A DNA stretch of 64,000 bases, from NCBI GenBank assembly GCA_964007475.1, contig OZ023274.1, positions 22,588,043 through 22,652,042 of the forward strand, read 5' to 3'. Origin of the DNA: Hybos culiciformis (taxonomy: Eukaryota > Arthropoda > Insecta > Diptera > Hybotidae). The position numbers and the translations under genes are program-made. This document shows, piece by piece, positions 47,910-61,900 of this stretch (position 1 is its first letter; each line of letters starts with the position of its first letter). The notes below the pieces were generated by a model that worked only from the letters and a program-made list of their open reading frames with translations, was not told the DNA's origin and did no database searches.

Positions 47910-50900
47910 CTAAAAAATAAAAAAATTGGAAGTAAAAATTTCTATCTGTAAATTTCATAATTGATTTTGGTAATTTCTTATTATTTAAAAAGTTCAAAAA
48001 ATGTAAACATGTATGTAAATTAATTCGTTGCTAAAATATTGTCGACTTTTTAAATTTTTAATTTAAAACATTTTCAAATTGTCTGTATAGTACAATAACT
48101 ATTGAAATTTCTTTTATTAAATTCCAAGGCCCATTCTGAAAGATTTAAAAGTTTAATTCTCAAATAACTCTCTGAAATTATCTAAACGGTGCGGCTTTTG
48201 ATATGCGTGCTGAACCGCGACACATACTCATTCCTTTCGTCGTGGGTTGGGTATTTGCATTTTTTACATTATTTTACTATCTTCAATTATAATAGCAATT
48301 TTTTTTTTTTTTTTTGAAATAAGTAAATTCAGCATCCCATTCTCGAAATGATTTTTATTTTTTTATTAATATGAACTTCTTTTTTTTTTTCACCTGAATT
48401 AAGGTTTTTTACCTCAATAATTTGAATAAATTTATATTTGCTATTTTTATAAAAGAAAAAAGTAAAAAAAAAAAAAAAGCATTGTATATATATGCATATA
48501 AATCATATACATTACAGCATTTTAAGTATTTATCCTACTTGTCAGTATATTTTTTATGATAAATATAACATAATACATAATCACTGGCGGGGAGAATTTT
48601 GAATTGAATATAAGAATAAATTTTTTTTCTTAAGAAAGGAAGATTTTGCAAAAAAATAATAATCATGTAATTTTTTTTCTATTTAATATACCTATGAATA
48701 TGATATATAAATTTAATTGACTGATTTTTGATAATTTTTGTTAAAATATTGTATGTAAACAAAATAAATTTTTATATTATTTAAATTTAATTTGATCAAA
48801 TCGATTTAATCATAACTCATATAGAATATACATGTCACATATAGGACAGGACTAACATTTATGAGATCGAATAAATTAAGATTAATTTTGTAATGCCATT
48901 TTTTATTCATATTTGATTGATGAATTCAAATCAATCAAATTTTGTAAAAGAATTTTTTTTTTTTTAACAAGACCGTGAACTTTTAGTCTAATTCCATAAA
49001 CACATATGTTTCACACAATAATAATTGAGTGGAATTTTTTATACAACAAACAAATTTTTTTTTATTGTTGATATGAGATTATATTTTCACACAATTCTAT
49101 ATAGAATTTTTAACTATTACCAAAATTTTAACCAATTTTTAATTTCTTTTTTCTTCAAAATAGCAACTAAAAAACAAATAAAAAAAAAAACCATTTATAC
49201 GTTTTATTGCTGATTTAAACATAAAGTTTAATAGTTTCGGTTGAATTCTACATGAAATAAATTTTCATGTGAATTAAAAATTTTACCATACTGTAAGTGT
49301 ACGTACATTATATAGGTACATAGTATTAAATTCGAGAAAGCTTTCACCAACAATGAATGAATACAAAATGTGGGTGCATTGAATTGTTTGTTAAATGTGT
49401 ATTGAAAGAAATTAAAATTTTTGGAAGAGGGCTATTAATTTTTTTTTTTTCGAAATTTTGATTGTTGACTATAAATATTCCCCTAAGAGGTCCTATGGGA
49501 CATTGCTGCATGTATTTAAAATGATACAAGGAAAATTATTTTGAATTTTCTTCTTTAACGTAGGTTCATAGGTATCTTATTTTCCATGCTAAAGTATTAG
49601 ATCAACTTTGGAACTGAACTTAAGGAGGTCGTGTATTCAATTATGGACTTTGTCAGTATACAAACTATCCAGGCAATAGTTTATTTTATTTTAATTTGTT
49701 TATAAACTCCCATTAAAATAAAACTAGTCTAATTGGAAATCTTAACCTTTGTTTTGGACGAAATTTTAATAGAAGTGAGGGAAAATAATGTTCATTTTGT
49801 TTTTTAAGATAATTTTCTTATAAGTACCTTTTTAAAACTTAATAGTCCTCATTGGAAGTAATTTACTAATATATATAGCCTTGGAGTAAATTTCTGTTTT
49901 TGCTCCTAATCTTCAAATTAGTAGTTCTCCAAAATATGTTTAAAATTTCGGGAAATTTATTATATGTATATTATGTAACTTTTTAAGTTATAATATTTTC
50001 TTAGGAGAGCTTAGTATACAAATCTATATTATTTAATATTTGGTATACTGAAAAAAAAAAAACATATTGTGTTATGAATCTGAATTAAAAGCAAAACTAT
50101 TGTTTTCTTACATTAAGTCTTCAGTTTGCCTGAACATAATGTTTTCATTGTGTTTGGTATTCCTCCTAACCATATTATAAGGTATATATACTGAACATAT
50201 TATATACAACATATATATTTGCGCGCCTACATAAAAACAGTATAGAAATAATTTCGTCAACCACATTCGAGAATTAATTTTAAAATTCTCAGTAAATTTT
50301 CACTTTTTGAGGTTGATGTTTTTTTTTTGCCAGTTTTTTATTTTTCAATGTTTTTTTTTTGTGAATTTTTTCTTCATCGTTATGACTTTTTTTTTTGGAA
50401 ATTTTCATACATATGAACAATAATCATATAAATAAATGTATTAATATATATATACATATATATACTGTACATTGTATTTTATGTATATATCATGAGGGAG
50501 TCTTACCTCATTCCAACCATATCGATTTTTCGCCTGCACAATTGCTTCATATACGGCATTGTGTTCCAATTTACGAATAACATGTGACATAATGAAGTGA
50601 CTGCCATCTAGCCTTTGAGGTGTGGGGGTATAAAAACTTTCATGCCATTTTCCTGGATGCTGGTATGTTTCATTCATCTGAAAATATAAAATTATAATAA
50701 TATAAAAAAAAAATAATTTTTTTATTTTTCATTTTTCATAGAGAAATTTTTACTAGGCAGGCAGAGGGAGAATTGTAAGAATTAAAACAGCGCGCAAGTA
50801 AAAATAAAAACTCACTTAATTTTTCAATCCTGCTTTTTTTTTAATTTTTTTTTTTTATTTTTTATTATTATTATTTTACCCATTTTACCTAAAAATGTAA

Positions 50901-53900
50901 TTTTTACCAGCATTAAGTTGATTTAAAAAAAAAAAAAAAATGCTGAAAAAAAATTAAAAAAAAAAACCCTGTAAACTATTGTATTCCATGGAAAATAAAT
51001 CCTTTTTATATAAGCAAAGTGTACAAAAATTATAAGACAAATTCTATATTAATAAGTCATCATTATTATGTCAAATTTAATTGGTTTTTATTTTATACGG
51101 ATTGGAATTATTATTCGTTTTTAACCCGTTTTGGTCGTTGAAGAACCTAATTTACTTTCACGTCAACTAAAGGATGATATTCTACGATTTTGGGTATGAA
51201 AGTTTAATTGTTAACTATATTGAAGGGTCTATCTAAATAAATTTCATAAAAAATTTATGCATATTCGGACTAGGGCCATGAAAATATTTCTATTTGTAAC
51301 TTATACACGGCCAAATAATCTTAAAATTAAAGGATCTTAAATCGAAATGTTGAGAAAGATTCCCAAACTTCATTTATGAAATACAGTCCTGTATTTTTAA
51401 GGGAGTTTTTGATATAATTATTGTCTTTGTTCTATGGACATTATGTACCTAATAGTCCTGAAAAAGTTTAAAAATTTCACGTTTTTTTAACGTTTTTTCG
51501 AAATAAAAAAAATATTACGTTGTTTGTCTTACTGAACCTACCAAAAATTTAATCATTAAAATACCTACTTAAATAGATCTTTTATAAAATTTCGATTTTT
51601 GTCAGATTTCCTTAAAAAATTAAATCTGAAAAAGTGAAAATACTTAGTATTCTAATATAAAACAATTTTGAAGAAATATTACATAAGTTTGCGAATATAT
51701 TTAGAATATATATATTATATATATTTTTTTAACCATTCTAATTTTTCTTCTTCATTTTTTTTTGTTAAAAAAAAAATAGAAACTGGATAAAAATGCAAAT
51801 TTTTAATATCTCAATTCATAAATTATTTTTATTTTTTTTTACTTCTATCTATTTTATTCGTGAATATTTTCAGTAAATTGAACAATAGCTGTCAGTGGCA
51901 GTTTATATAAAACATTATTCGATTGAATGTAAAAATAATGTTTTAATGTTTGTTTTTTTTTTGTAATTTTATGGACTTCATTTTTTTTTTTTTTAATTTT
52001 AATCTGTGAAATGAGTATAGAAAATCCTAACATTGAAACCATAATAATAATGGTTTTCATATGATAAAATTCATAACTACAATCATGTAATATCGAAAAT
52101 AATAATGTTAATATAATATAAATGAAAATTTTTATAAAAATATAAAAAACATTTGATAATTTTGGTGAACTATTTTGTTCCTAATTTAGTGAGGCTTAAA
52201 AATTATGAAAACCATTATGAAATTATTCTTTTATAACATAATCTTTCTATCAAGATTTAGTTTAATATGATAGTTTAATATGAAAAAAAAAAATTAACTT
52301 TATTTAAGCCAAGAAAAAAAATTCTGATAATTCAACAAAAATTGAGTTCCAGATTTCATAATCGCAGAAATTTTTTTTTTTTTTATTAAAGTTACCAAAT
52401 CACTAGGTGGAATACCTTTTATACTTAAAGAAGTATGGATTTGGTAATGGGGACAGGAAGTTTAGACGGGATTAAAAAGTGGGACAGTTAGGAGGTAATC
52501 ATTTACACTTTTCTTAAAGCGGCACAAGTCGTAAATCAAACGACCGCCAGCTGTCGGGAACAATTTTGATGGGAGAGCATTCCACATTCTCGAGGTGCGA
52601 ACTGAAAACGAATCTCCGAAGCTCGTTCTATCACATCTGGGAATTTTTACGAAATATGGGTGTGACGTTGAAGCGGTACGTGTTTGGCGTGTAAATACTT
52701 GAAGTAGAGGAAGTAGGGGACACGTATCTGTTCCAACAAAGTATTTATAAAAAATGGATAGTGCAGCTACATTGCGACGGTGGTTGAGTGATGTTAAGGA
52801 GCTGGTGGTTTGGTGATTATTAATCAATCCAATAGCCCTTCTCTGAACTTTGTCCAGGTACTCAAGATGGGTTTTAGGAGTACCAGCCCATATACACGAA
52901 TTATAATCTAATTTCGGTCGTATGTAGGATTTGTAACTATTTAAGAGATCATAGGGGGGAAAGTATTGTTTACATCTTTTTAGAAAACGAAGACATTTCG
53001 CTGCGTTTTTTGCTGTTTCGAAAATATGAACTTTCCAGGTTAAATCGCTAGTTATTTTCGAACCTAAAATGTCAAGGGTTCCAGATTTAGCAATACTTTC
53101 TCCTTGAAAAGTGAATTGGGGATCGAAAGTTAACAGCATTCTAGAAATTAGGCAGCATTGGGTTTTGGATTTGTTATGCTTTTCAGTTCAATGATGATCT
53201 TAATATTAAACTTTCATTTATATAATAAATGATTACGTTAACGCAAACAAGCTTTGACGTAAGCCATCTATTTATATCCCATATTAAATATAGATTAAAA
53301 ATTTCTATACCAAAATTAATGTCACATTTTATTACCTACGTAGATTTATAAATTACGTACAATATAATGATTTTCTGATTTATTTTTTTCATATAATTTA
53401 TATAAATAACAAAAAAAAAAAGGCTTAATATTTATTTAAAGATTTTTTAATCATGGTTAAATGATTTCAATAATAATTTATTATGGAAAAAATATTGTAA
53501 TAAATTTTAATTATAATAAAAATTCTATAATTGAATTATTTATAATTATAATACAAGTTTTTTTATTTAATACAAAATTAAATGTATATTCTGAGACAAC
53601 TTTTAAACGGTTTGCCAGGGAGTTCCATTCGTCTTTTCTGTTTGATACCGTATAATATTGATATCGCCGGTTTTTCTTAGTTAGTTAAGTAAGTTATAAA
53701 AAATGAGTAAAATTATGTATTTTTTTTCTCTTGATATGTTTTTACATTATGTGGCTATATCATTGAAATTACTTTCAACCCAATATGTTTACTTAGCAAT
53801 ATTATATGGACCCAAATAATATTACTTAGCAATATTATATGGACAACCGCCTGATTCTATAAATATTTGAAATAAATAAATAAAAATAAATAACATAGAC

Positions 53901-56900
53901 ACTAAATGGGTGTAAATGTAATGGAAAAGATAATCGTTTAACAGCCTTCTAGCATTCTAGCATAGATTTGAAAAAAAAAAGTGGAAAAAAAGTTGTTAAT
54001 TCATGACAAATAAATATATATGTAGTTTTTGTTTTTAGGATGTTTAAACGTTTTAATTACAATGATTAAAATTAAAGCATTTAGAATTTAGATTTAAAAA
54101 TAAATTCAATGAGCAAAAAATTATTATTTTTTTTAATTTTCTTTCCCTTGTTAAAATTTTCTACCTACCATTAAAAATTAAATTTTTTTTTTTATATAAA
54201 TTAATTTTACCTTTTTAAATACTTCGGTGGTGAAGAATGAAGCTTTTCATAAACATTTTACAAATTGTAAACTTATAATATGCTAAATTTAATCATTCTT
54301 TGAAAACTCACTAACTCCATTTTTGGCCAAATTAAATTACGAGACATTTTCGATGGAATATCATTAAAAGTGCAATTATTTTTCCCAGAACAACGGAGAC
54401 CACCATATAAAACTAATGTCGTAGTATCAAAATAGTTTTCAAAATATTTATATATGTAATAACGTAAATATCGAAAAAATGTTCAACAAAAATTTATGAA
54501 TTTAAAGCTCAAACATAATTTTTAAATTTATTTCGCATAATACCGTATCTGCACTTGGACCTTAAAACAGACCTTTGAGTGCAACTGACCTGTAAACTGA
54601 CCTGTGAAAAGGTCTTTCCCATACAAAAAAAAAAGGAAAAAATAACTAACCTTTGTGTAAAAGGCCAGTATGCAGACAAAAAAAGTTAGTTTGCAGACAA
54701 AAAAGGTCATTTTGCGGACATTATAGTTGCCAACTTTTCTGCTTTTTTTCCTTGCTTTTTTCAGCTTTTTTTCTATTTTCAAAAGGTTGGCAATACAAAT
54801 TTAAAAATAAACAAGATAGTTTGTTTACACACCTTTTTTTTTTTTAGTGTCAAAAATTAGAGTGTGTACGGGTTTCGTTAAGGTGGCCTTAGGAATTAAC
54901 CTTTGCAGACAAGTGCAGATACGGTATAAGACTGACAAAATTTTTTCAGATTAATATTTAAAGAAAGAAGCTTAAATTTTCTTAATTTGATAAACCAAAA
55001 AAAAATATTGGATTTAGTTAGTTTTCACACAAAACGACAAATATTACTTAGTACAGTTCTCGTTTTATGTGACATTTTCCTTATATAGGCACTAGGCATT
55101 TTACAACAAAATAAAAAAATCTAAAGTTATACTCTTCTGCGTAGGTATACAAAAAAAAAAACCAAACCAAAGGATATAGAAAATGTGAAAAATCCCTAAC
55201 CATTATTTTAAATTGGTATAAAATAAAAAAAAAAAAAGTGACGTACATTTTTATGTCTATATATATATATGTGTACAATGATTTTTATCATGGTCGGTAT
55301 GCAATTGTTACAACAAAAACAGAAATATAAAAAATATTTTCGGTATTTTTTTTATTTTATTTATTTCCATTCTTTATGGTAAATGTGGTTTAAAAGAAGT
55401 AAAAAAAAATTCTATAACGAGTTTAGCTTACATCTGATTTATTTTCAATTTAATTCAGATACTCCTTTTTTCTTTGCATGTCCTTAGGTATATTTCATAT
55501 TATTATTATTCCTTTTTTTTTTGTGAAATATGTATTTTTCTTTCTGCTTGCTATATACATATAACATATATAATTATACATATATATATATATATTACAA
55601 CATAAAATATAATTGAATTTATCATAATTTCGATTATATTTTCTTTATCAAGATTGAGATTTTTTAAATAGACATTTATATATATAAAGATTTTTTTTAT
55701 TCTTAGAATAAAATTGTAATGATGTTAAAAAGTTCTGGTTATTTAAAATTTTCATTTGAATTGACTATTATAAAAATATGATAGGACAAGTTAGGGGTAT
55801 AGAATTAAAACTGGCTATGTGACCCAAAAATAAAACCGAAATATAGAGAAGAAAACAATTTTAAAGCTTGAAAACTGACTGAAGTACTTGAATTAAGTTT
55901 CTTTCAATTATTTATTTATTTCACAAATTTTTAATATTTAGCATTTTTATGAGGAAAAATTTTAAAAACTATCAATAAATGGCAAGTTTTGATACTAATA
56001 AAATTAATTACCTATTTGGCTTGTTTCGACACAAACTTTCTATTTCAAAACTAATTTACTATAGTATGTAATAAGTTTTAATAAATTCTGGTTATATATT
56101 TGAATGAATAAAGCAAGCAATCATTTTAGCGAGTTTCAATTCTATAACGCTCAAATAATAGTTTTAATTTAAAAAAATAGAAATAAAGAGATAGAGATTG
56201 CTAAAATATCATTTATCTATTTAAATCTGGAAATATTAACACTTTCTTCTTTTTTTTTTTTTTATAATGTTATAAAATATTACAGAGCTTAGGCTTAGTA
56301 CTATCTTTTCTACTGAATAAAAAATTTAATATATTTATTACTAGTTTTTAATTTTATTTTAAAGTTTGAGGCAAAGTTATTGTTAAAAGAAAAACCTACT
56401 GAAGAACATTTTCGAATAGTTAAAACTGTATAACTCTTTTGTGACACATTTGTCCTCTTTTGTGACACATTTGTTTCGAACGAAGCTGTATTTAGCATTA
56501 AAGGCATTAAAAACAGGCATTCCAAACAAAATATTTAATGGAAATTTGGTCATGAATTCAGAAATCAGTTCCAATTTTCAAGAATTACTCATACAACATT
56601 TTTCCTAATCTTGTAGCTTAAGACATTAACTGATAGATGTAAAATAAGTAACATAACTTAACAAGTAATATAGTTTAATATGTTTCAAAACAAATATAAT
56701 AATATTTCTTAAAGTTTTAAATACTAAAGCTTCCAAATCTTCAAAAATTCGATAAAAATTATTGTGTCAAAATCTTTTGCGCATCCCACATCCTACAATA
56801 AAAATAATATTTCTTAATATTATTGTTTTAAGCCATACTCATTAATAAATATGAATTTCAGCTGTTATAAAAATGTAGCAAATATTCATCAGCTCAATAT

Positions 56901-58978
56901 GTCTTCTTATTTAAAGAACGTTAACAAATGAATGGTTGTTGTAACAAAATTACAATAATTAATGGAAATGAAAAACATTTTCTCTTTTTTTTTTTAACAT
57001 TTTGCATATTATTTCAATTTCAAATATAAGAAATAAAAACATTGTATTCAAAATAAAATATTGTTGAAAAAGAAAATGTTTTTTAATATTTCGTATAATT
57101 TAATTTATAAATTGAAAAAAAAAAAAGAAAAGGAAAATTGGAAAATTGTTCAGGCACGATAAAAAAAAAACAACATATAAATGAAATATTGGTTAAGATT
57201 CATAATTGATAATGAAGTAGGATTTTCATTCGTACATATATATTTTTATATTGATGACAGAAAATTAAAAAAATAAAAAAAATTATATCATTACTATGCT
57301 GTACTCTCTAGGTACAAACATTTTCTTGTTTCTATTTTAACACTAGATTTACCGTGAAATTGTTTAGTTTGAATATGATCTAGTAATTTTTAGCCATCAA
57401 AAAGTTCGAAATACTGCCGCTTTATCATTTTTCAGTAAAATATCGTCATACTTTTATGCGCACTTTAATTCTATATCAACTAATATATGTCCTATATAAA
57501 GGCAACATCAAATATTTTATTTGTATAGTACATTTTGAAATTTAAAGAATATTATTTGAGGAAATTTAAGTCAAAATAAAAGAGTCATCATTTGGGGCCT
57601 TCTGTAGTAATTCAAGTTTGTACCAAAAAGTTCTTGATATACAAAATTATTTTTAAAAATGGATTGGCAAGATCAGTGTTAATATTTAATAAAATAATAT
57701 ATACAGTATTAATTTAATATATTTTACTTTATTTTTGTAATAATATTGCGAAAACAATTTTATTTATTAATTCTTAAAATGATGAAAGCAATATAAAACA
57801 ATTTTTTTTTTATAATAATGGGATAATATCAATTAATTTTTAATGGTTTTTTTTTTTGGTACGATAAAAGAAAATTAAAATTTTAATTTTCCACGAAAAT
57901 CGAATCAGGAATAATAAAAATTTATACTTGAAAGATTTTATTTAAATTTTATGTTTTTTTTTTTTTTTTAATAATATAAATATAAAATAGAATTTAAAAT
58001 TAATGTCGTAATGAAAATGAAGTGAGTTTATGAAAAATAGGAAAAATTAAAATATATTTTGCTTTTTTTTTTATAATTTTTATCTCAGTTTTTCAAAAGA
58101 TAATTTATAAATTAAAGGATTCATAAAATTGGAAAATTATTTTAAGTAAAAATAAATATTTTCTTGATAAAAAGAAACTTATTCTATTGGAAACACTGAT
58201 ATTTACCCGCCAAATAAATAAATTTCAGAAAGTATATATTCGTTTTGTGTTGTGCGGTCAATGGTTAGAGCTTTGTTTTTGATATTTAAATCTAATGAAA
58301 CTAATAAAATAACGTTGAAAACGAAAACCCTATGGAATTAAGACTATTAAAAAATAAATTATTTTTTGTACGCACTATATCGAAATCTATTTGGAGAGAT
58401 TTATTTTACAGCCATTTTATGTATTTTAAGTAATTCTCATTAGCTAAATCCTGTCATAAAGAAGAGTTATATTATTTTATATTTACATACCAAAAGCCTT
58501 CTATATAATATTTTAATTTCTTCCAACGGTGGTATAGATTCTATGGTCCATGTCATATTATAATGATCTAATGACCCACTTGTAGCTGGTGATATGAAAT
58601 CAGCTGGACCCGGTCTACCGGACACTTCAATATATTTTTTTGTTCGGCCAAGAGCATTATCAGCGACACAACTGTAATTACCAAAATCTGAATGTTGAAA
58701 ATTTCTTATTGTTAAACTATATCGATCATCCCGTGAATGCATTGATCTCCGATCATTTGGATCCAATAAAAATGAATTTTGATACCATAACATCTTTTAA
58801 AATTAAAATAATTTTAAATTTATATGATTATAACATTTTTTATAAATAAATCATTTGACATTAAAATCATAATATCATACCTCTGAATTAACATCTCCAT
58901 GAACAGTACAAACCAATTCAATATCATATCCTTCGGCTGCATGTACCCAAGATTTTTCAACTGTTATTTCAGGAGGTG
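47727..58978 (-). CDS. Ig plus fibronectin-III cell-surface protein, 3' part of gene
   Basis: Four minus-strand exons (58881-58978, 58491-58793, 50507-50677, 47727-47909) join with intact phases into 250 complete codons. Reading order: one complete Ig domain (Cys in ELVCTV, Trp in MLWYQN, closing Cys in FGNYSCVADNALG), then an FN3 domain starting at SGRPGPADFISP, then a short linker and a hydrophobic C-terminus. The family is the insect neural adhesion group with Ig domains followed by one FN3, like klingon or wrapper; I cannot name the exact member. The first exon starts at phase 1, so upstream exons (signal peptide, further Ig domains) lie beyond 58978 and probably outside the window. Likely role is cell-surface adhesion, inferred from the domains. 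Confidence 0.88.
50507..50677 (-). CDS. Ig/FN3 protein exon: second half of FN3
   Basis: 57 codons, phase 0 at both ends, acceptor ttttcag and donor gtaaga. Starts MNETYQHPGKWHES and ends EAIVQAKNRYGWNE. LEHNAVYEAIVQAKNRYGWN is the typical L-x-P/N-x-x-x-Y-x-x-x-V-x-A-x-N-x-x-G end of an FN3 domain. It follows a 7.8-kb intron. Confidence 0.93.
52372..53190 (-). mobile_element. 5'-truncated non-LTR retrotransposon (LINE), RT C-terminal part
   Basis: A minus-strand open frame ends at 52462 and runs from about 53185 (first Met 53139). It reads LDILGSKITSDLTWKVHIF, LKRCKQYFPPYDLLNSYKS, IRPKLDYNSCIWAG and LDKVQRRAIGLI, then a tail with SFSVRTSRMWNALP. This is the region after the catalytic core of reverse transcriptases of the Jockey/CR1 type. 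A stop codon just upstream of 53185 marks the truncation. After the ORF come about 80 nt of 3' UTR and a poly-A tail (plus-strand T run 52371-52384). It sits in an intron of the Ig/FN3 gene in the same orientation. The frame is open throughout, so the insertion is fairly young. Confidence 0.9.
53590..53896 (+). mobile_element. Probable LINE 3' remnant
   Basis: A short frame ending TTFKRFAREFHSSFLFDTV resembles the C-terminal end of non-LTR RT proteins. The segment closes with a gaaataaataaataaa tail typical of LINE 3' ends. It contains a 21-bp direct duplication (acttagcaatattatatgga at about 53791 and 53824). Weak evidence. Confidence 0.35.
54541..54926. mobile_element. MITE with 17-bp perfect terminal inverted repeats, 386 bp
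   Basis: TACCGTATCTGCACTTG at the left and its exact complement at the right. If the outer TA is read as the target duplication, the element is CCGTATC...GATACGG, consistent with Tc1/mariner-type insertion. The interior has gcagacaaaaaaagttag-like direct repeats and gacctgt motifs near both ends. No transposase. Located in the large intron of the Ig/FN3 gene. Confidence 0.75.
56432..56473. repeat. 21-bp tandem direct repeat
   Basis: ctcttttgtgacacatttgt occurs twice in immediate succession. Located in the large intron of the Ig/FN3 gene. Confidence 0.8.
58491..58793 (-). CDS. Ig/FN3 protein exon: end of Ig domain and start of FN3
   Basis: 101 codons, phase 0 at both ends, donor gtatgt. Begins MLWYQNSFLLDPNDRR. 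Has the core Trp, DRYSLTIRNF, the closing DFGNYSCVADNALG, then GRPGPADFISP and the FN3 strand MTWTIESIPPLEEIKILYRR. The Met at the exon start is internal, not an initiator. Confidence 0.93.
58881..58978 (-). CDS. Ig/FN3 protein exon: start of last Ig domain
   Basis: 98 nt. After a split Ala codon it reads PPEITVEKSWVHAAEGYDIE, then LVCTVHGDVNSE. Acceptor ttctaattttag and donor gtatga on the minus strand. LVC carries the first Ig-fold cysteine. Confidence 0.9.
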
Positions 58979-61900
58979 CTAAAATTAGAAAATATAATTT
59001 TCTTTTATTAAATTAAGAATCTTTTTTGATTAAATTTTTGTTTAAAATTATTTTTTGATTTTTTATCTTAAATAATAAAATTAAGAAAGCCATCCGATTC
59101 CGTTTTTATATTTTCTTGTTACTTTAGATTGTTCAAGCAGATTGCTTTGGCTTGAAAACGGGTAATTAAGCCACTGCGCAAACCCGCGCTATTTAATGAA
59201 AAAAATAAATATCTTTTAAAATTAATAAAAAAATGACAAGGATCCATATATTAATAATTATTTTGATTTAATATTCAAGACAAGGTACTACATATATTCT
59301 CTACAGTGTTTGAAAAAGTCTCAAAATGTCAAATGATTTTCTAAATTCAATAAATAATATTATGTATGAAGGTTCTACTAAGTATAAATAATAAATATAA
59401 TAATAATCTTTATTGTTTTATTAAATATAGAACACCTTCAATTTATCTGGAGTGGGTTATGATTATTCATATAATATTTAAGGCTATATGATAGGAAAAC
59501 GCTTTATTTATAACTCTAATCACTTTTATCATATTAATATTCTGTGTGAAAGATGTCAGATAATATAATACAAGTAAGTACTACGATTTTCCAAAAAAAA
59601 AAAAAATTTTTGTTTTATTCCTAACAATATAATCAAAAATTTAACATTTTCATGAACCAAAAATAATGTGTACATAATATCATACATATACATATACACA
59701 TATAATATAACAAGGAAAATATTCCAATTATATGGTATATTTATAAAAGAAAAAAAAAGAAAAAGAAATTAAATTTAAATAAGATTGTTAAAGAGCCGAT
59801 AAATTGTTGCACGTACTCATATCTATTTTTGAATTGTCTGAGGAGCTTTTAGTAATTGATTCAATTTGTTTGTACTAAATAAATTATTTAGATAAATAGG
59901 AAAATTCTATTATTTTTCCCATTTTCTCTCAATCTACCAAAGTATCTGTACAATATTTTCTTAAAATTTAATTTAACTTGAATTTTCTTTTTTTTTTTTT
60001 TTATTGACTATTTTTATCAAAGATAAGTTTTTCTTGGAAAAAAAAAATAATAAAAATTGGTTTTCCCTTAAAGACTTTTTCTTCTACTTTTCAATTTGAA
60101 GGTGTCAATAAAAATAACAAATTGTTGTAAAGTTAATTCACTGGTATAGGATGTGGTTTTCAAAAAATTTTGAATTTTCTTCTTTTCCGTCGTTTCTCGT
60201 AATTTCAACGATTTTTGGAACATTAGCTTAATTATTGAAAATCTAAACATTGGAATTTCGTTATGTGAACCTGTGTGAAATTTGTATGTACAAATAACAA
60301 ACAATTTACTGGCTCTCATTTTCAAGTCAGAAAATTCTCCAAACTTAAATGCTGTGTATAGTATAAAATTTTTAACCAATGATACCAATTATATTGGTTT
60401 CGTTCAAAGCAAAATAAACATTACAAAGGCCCACTAACATCCGAATTTCTTTAAATTAAGCTGTAGAAAATTTCTCATCCTAATTGAATTGTTTAAACGA
60501 TCAATGGCACATTAACATTGTGATGCCAGTATAAATAGGTTTAAAGTAAGAGTTCTTAAGCTTGACTGTGGCATAATTGATATAAGCACATATACGTCAG
60601 AATCCTTAAGATTTATTTAGCTAATTTTGGCATAATAAAGAACTTTTTCTTAAAGGAAATGCATATTTTTTTTTTTTGGAAAAAAAATAAAAGTCTTTTA
60701 CCACCACATCACAGGGAAAACAAAGAGTATAAAATTTCTAACAAAACTTTTTTCATCGCATTATATTGCTTTCAACCCGTAATAACTTTAGAATTCTAAT
60801 AACATAAAAATTGTCTATACAGATAGACATTATATGTTAAAAAGTATATGTACATTCTTCCTTTTTTACGTGTATATAACATTCTTAAATATACAACCAA
60901 CCCTACAGACATAAAGTAGGTACATATTTAGTAATATAGAAGGTATATTATTGTATGAATGTTCATAAATTTTTTTTTTATTCTTGATTTAGATAAATTA
61001 ATGGTATAACTTCCTTTTTTAGTATACTATAATAGCTCATAAAGCAAGAAAAAAAAAAAAAGAAGAAAAATGAAAACGCACAAAAAACATCAGCAAAAAA
61101 AAACAAAAACTCATAGAATAGAAGGAAAGAAAACCTATTTTAAGCAAAAATTCATAAGTTTAAGTACTTCAGTTTCATATTTCATTCCAGTTTCATACTT
61201 CTTTAATTTTCATCATTTTATTTTATTTTATTTTTTTTTTTGCACTGTTTTTGATTTTTTTACATGTTGTTTGATTAAAAAAAAAAAAAGTAAAAAATTT
61301 TAAAATTGCAGCATTTTAGCAACTATATTTTTAATTTCAACCAAAATATAAATAAAATAATAATATTCATAAGTTCTTTTCCGGCTGAAGCTCATGAAGT
61401 TACTATTTAAGGCATTTAAGCATTTTACGAGAAAAGTACTTAGATTTAATGAATAAAGACATCATATTTCTATATATTTTTTGAAATGACTTATATTTTA
61501 GTCATACGCAATTTCTAACCACTTAAAAGTACAATTTTATATCAATAAGAATAGTTAAAGAAGTTGCTGTGCAGCTATGCGGGAAAAATAAAAGTTTGGA
61601 GGACTACGAAAACTTAAAAAAAAATGAATGAATGAAACACTCTGTCATTTGATTTCCAAATAGTATGAATGGAAGTACTTTAATAAAATAAAAAAAAAAT
61701 AAACATAAAACTGAGAAATAAAATCAAAAGAAAATGATGAAAAAAAAATGTATATATATAAATATATATACAACATTCTTTTTTTTTCCTATACTTGTTT
61801 TGAAGGGTTCTTCGATTTCGATCTGGTAATAAATTTCTATATCCTCCCCATCATCTCTAAAAGTTATCAGTGCGAAAACTTATACTCGATGGTTTTGTAA

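Noticed and set aside
58640..58849. Plus-strand open frame opposite the Ig exon
   Set aside because: Shadow of the minus-strand exon 58491-58793, which has clear Ig and FN3 residues.
60068..60388. 106-residue minus-strand open frame
   Set aside because: No domain or motif recognised, no splice context, and typical AT-rich chance composition.
61800..61880. Minus-strand acceptor-like site followed by a short acidic frame
   Set aside because: No match to an Ig domain and phase not testable; left out as a possible exon of the Ig/FN3 gene.
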